A stretch of DNA of 7,395 nucleotides, from assembly GCA_948960675.1 (NCBI GenBank), contig CARDPF010000153.1, forward strand, positions 1 through 7,395. Reading direction: 5' to 3'. The notes beneath the pieces were generated by a model. The model saw only the letters and a program-made list of their open reading frames with translations. It had not been told where the DNA came from and searched no databases. Positions 5,883 to 7,395 of this stretch are shown piece by piece. The number at the start of each line of letters is the position of its first letter. The stretch's first letter is position 1. This DNA comes from an uncultured Eisenbergiella sp. (GTDB lineage Bacteria > Bacillota > Clostridia > Lachnospirales > Lachnospiraceae). A program made the position numbers and the translations under genes.

Positions 5883-7217
5883 TTAGGGGTTTAGACGGTT
5901 GGGGCCGCGGAAGATAAAGGCGGCCTCCTTTATGTGAAGACCCAACAGGAGCATGGTCAGGCGGTCAATGCCAAGGCCGAAGCCGCCGTGGGGAGGACAG
6001 CCGTATTTGAAAAATTCCAGATAGAATTTAACGTCCTGCGTCAGTCCTTTTTCGTCTGCCTGCGCCTGTAACCTGTCGTAGCGGTGTTCGCGCTGGGCGC
6101 CGGTGGTGATTTCCACGCCTTTCCAGATCAGGTCATAGCCCTGTGGGATGCCACGGTCGTCCCGCATATGGTAAAAGGCCCGCTTTTCTGCAGAAAAATC
6201 GGTGACGAAGAGGAATTCGTGCCCGAAATGCTTTTTGGCCCATTCGTAGCTGAGGCGTTCGGCATCGGTGGTCAGGTCGCCTTTTTCGGATTCCTCCACG
6301 GTATAACCGAATTCCTCCTCCAGTCCCCTATATAAATCCTGCAGGGTAACGACCGGAAAGGGCGTTTTGGGCACGATGAGCGGCAGGCCGAACAATGCTT
6401 CGATCTGTTCACCGTATGCTTCGGACACCGCCGACAGGCCGGCCCGTAGCATTTCCTCTTCCAGTTTCATCACATCGTAGAAGGAATCAATATAGGAAAA
6501 TTCCAGGTCAAATCCGGTGAATTCCGTCGCATGTTTGCTTGTAAACGATTTTTCTGCGCGGAACACGGGTCCTACTTCAAAAATTTTCTCAAATCCGGCG
6601 GCCATTGCCATCTGCTTATAGAATTGTGGGCTTTGGGCCAAATAGGCGCTGCGGTCAAAGTAGCGGACCTCAAAAACATCCGAACCGCTTTCGCTCGCCG
6701 CCCCGATCAGCTTCGGGGAGTGGATTTCGATAAATGCCCGGTCAGTTAAAAATGCCCGCATGACCTGTACCAGCGTTGTCTGCACCTTGAACATGAGTTG
6801 GTTTTCATCCGTGCGAAGGTCGATCCAGCGGTAATCAATCCGCTGGTCGATACCCGAACGTTCCAGCGCTTTTTTCTTCTTGGTGGCGGGAATTTCCTTG
6901 CGCACAATGGGAAGGGCGTCGGCCAGGCTTTCTATGCGCAGGGTATCCGGAAGCAGTTCGAGCCCGCCAAGCTTCACATAATCGTTTTCGGTCACTTTAC
7001 CTATAACCGTGAGAACCGAGTCGCCGGTCAAAGGCTCTATTTGGCGCCCGAGTCCGGGATGGTTTTCTTTGTCGATGGTAACCTGCAGCTTTCCGGTAAT
7101 GTCTTTTAGTACGATAAAGGCCATGGCCTTGCTATTGCGAAAGTTTTCCACGAAACCTTGTACCTTGACGGTTTCGCCAATGTGGTTTTTGGTGTCTGCT
7201 ATATAAGTTCTGTTCAT
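5883..7217 (-). CDS. aspS: Aspartyl-tRNA synthetase, short archaeal-type, possibly non-discriminating (tRNA-Asp/Asn)
   Basis: The 444-residue class IIb synthetase has an N-terminal OB-fold anticodon-binding domain (about 14-100) and a catalytic domain. Visible elements are motif 1 around FIEIHSPKLI (162-171), the ligand-binding YLAQSPQFYKQ (192-202), motif 2 starting FRAE (219-222), and motif 3 GFGLGIDRLTMLLLG (412-426) with its conserved Arg419. It lacks the large GAD insertion of ordinary bacterial AspRS (about 590 residues), so it is the archaeal/AspS2 form. Some clostridia carry this form in addition to bacterial AspRS and use it to make Asp-tRNA-Asn for amidation by GatCAB. Whether it discriminates between the two tRNAs cannot be settled here. 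The ATG at 7217-7215 was chosen over an upstream in-frame start at 7379 because the added 54 residues look non-coding and the OB fold begins normally here. A G-run (7227-7231) gives a modest ribosome binding site. It is convergent with, and functionally unrelated to, the sugar-acid operon. Confidence 0.88.
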   Translation of the reverse strand: MNRTYIADTKNHIGETVKVQGFVENFRNSKAMAFIVLKDITGKLQVTIDKENHPGLGRQIEPLTGDSVLTVIGKVTENDYVKLGGLELLPDTLRIESLADALPIVRKEIPATKKKKALERSGIDQRIDYRWIDLRTDENQLMFKVQTTLVQVMRAFLTDRAFIEIHSPKLIGAASESGSDVFEVRYFDRSAYLAQSPQFYKQMAMAAGFEKIFEVGPVFRAEKSFTSKHATEFTGFDLEFSYIDSFYDVMKLEEEMLRAGLSAVSEAYGEQIEALFGLPLIVPKTPFPVVTLQDLYRGLEEEFGYTVEESEKGDLTTDAERLSYEWAKKHFGHEFLFVTDFSAEKRAFYHMRDDRGIPQGYDLIWKGVEITTGAQREHRYDRLQAQADEKGLTQDVKFYLEFFKYGCPPHGGFGLGIDRLTMLLLGLHIKEAAFIFRGPNRLNP

Positions 7218-7251
7218 GATGGAATTCCCCCGGTTCTTGGATTGAATCACT

Positions 7252-7280
7252 ATTGTGACGGTTTTGGGCAAGCCGGTAAA
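7252..7280 (-). promoter_or_regulatory. Candidate weak promoter for the aspartyl-tRNA synthetase gene
   Basis: On the minus strand, TTTACC (7280-7275) and CACAAT (7257-7252) are separated by exactly 17 bp, each matching four of six consensus bases. This would leave a short leader of about 28 nt. I saw no T-box signature (no AGGGTGG-type box) ahead of this gene. The match is modest and could be chance. Confidence 0.25.
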
Positions 7281-7395
7281 GCCGCGAGGGCGAGAGCCCG
7301 GATTGTGAATACCGGCGGCGGTTGCGCCATCGCGTAGCAACCGGCTTTCCTGCGTGGCGGCGTGCCGGCAATGGCGCATGCCAGTTTACTGTGAT
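7281..7395. repeat. GC-rich intergenic stretch with inverted repeats
   Basis: Several dyads crowd into this non-coding segment. GGGC (7288-7291) and GCCC (7296-7299) flank a GAGA loop. CGGTTGC (7319-7325) is inverted as GCAACCG (7337-7343). TGCGCCAT (7323-7330) is inverted again as ATGGCGCA (7371-7378). CCGG recurs several times. It lies upstream of the synthetase gene and shows no believable coding frame on either strand. It may be a copy of a dispersed palindromic intergenic element, but a single window cannot show that it is repeated in the genome. Confidence 0.35.

Noticed and set aside
7218..7379. 54-residue N-terminal extension of the aspartyl-tRNA synthetase
   Set aside because: The added sequence is Arg-rich, contains the inverted repeats and is absent from the family. 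The OB fold starts just after the ATG at 7217.
7218..7395. T-box leader for the synthetase gene
   Set aside because: T-boxes are common before Firmicute synthetase genes, but I found no AGGGTGG-type box and no terminator/antiterminator pair here.

Overview
The window looks like a chromosomal segment of a clostridial Firmicute, most plausibly Lachnospiraceae-like. The evidence is strong AGGAGG-type ribosome binding sites, moderately high G+C coding DNA, AT-rich promoter DNA with a near-consensus sigma-A promoter, and protein types typical of anaerobic Clostridia. No mobile element, CRISPR array, rRNA or tRNA is visible.

Layout, left to right. Positions 1-184 hold the C-terminal end of a GntR-family (FCD-domain) regulator. 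Positions 185-542 are a gene-free control region with a possible weak terminator, two perfect palindromes (307-320 and 340-351), a near-consensus promoter (-35 at 388-393, -10 at 410-415) and a 5' leader that can fold into hairpins. Four forward genes follow, very probably one operon: an IlvD/Edd-family sugar-acid dehydratase (543-2264), a GntP-family permease (2280-3632), a PfkB-family 2-keto-3-deoxygluconate (KDG) kinase (3702-4799), and a KDPG aldolase carrying an extra C-terminal VOC (glyoxalase-fold) domain (4889-5833). The last two genes are each preceded by an intercistronic hairpin. An intrinsic terminator is built around the stop codon of the aldolase gene. Convergent to the operon, on the minus strand, lies a complete short archaeal-type aspartyl-tRNA synthetase (7217-5883). 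Upstream of it is a GC-rich stretch with inverted repeats.

The operon reads as a modified (semi-phosphorylative) Entner-Doudoroff route. The permease imports an aldonate, most simply gluconate. The Fe-S dehydratase converts it directly to KDG, the kinase makes KDPG, and the aldolase yields pyruvate and glyceraldehyde-3-phosphate. Neither a gluconate kinase nor a 6-phosphogluconate dehydratase of usual form is present, which fits phosphorylation after dehydration. The upstream FCD regulator is the natural candidate controller. The exact aldonate (gluconate, galactonate or another) cannot be fixed from sequence alone.

The most unusual item is the aldolase-VOC fusion. Its added domain keeps residues that line up with the four metal-ligand positions of glyoxalase I (His213, Glu254, His266, His310). 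The rest of the window is recognisable metabolism, and I see no wholly new system.
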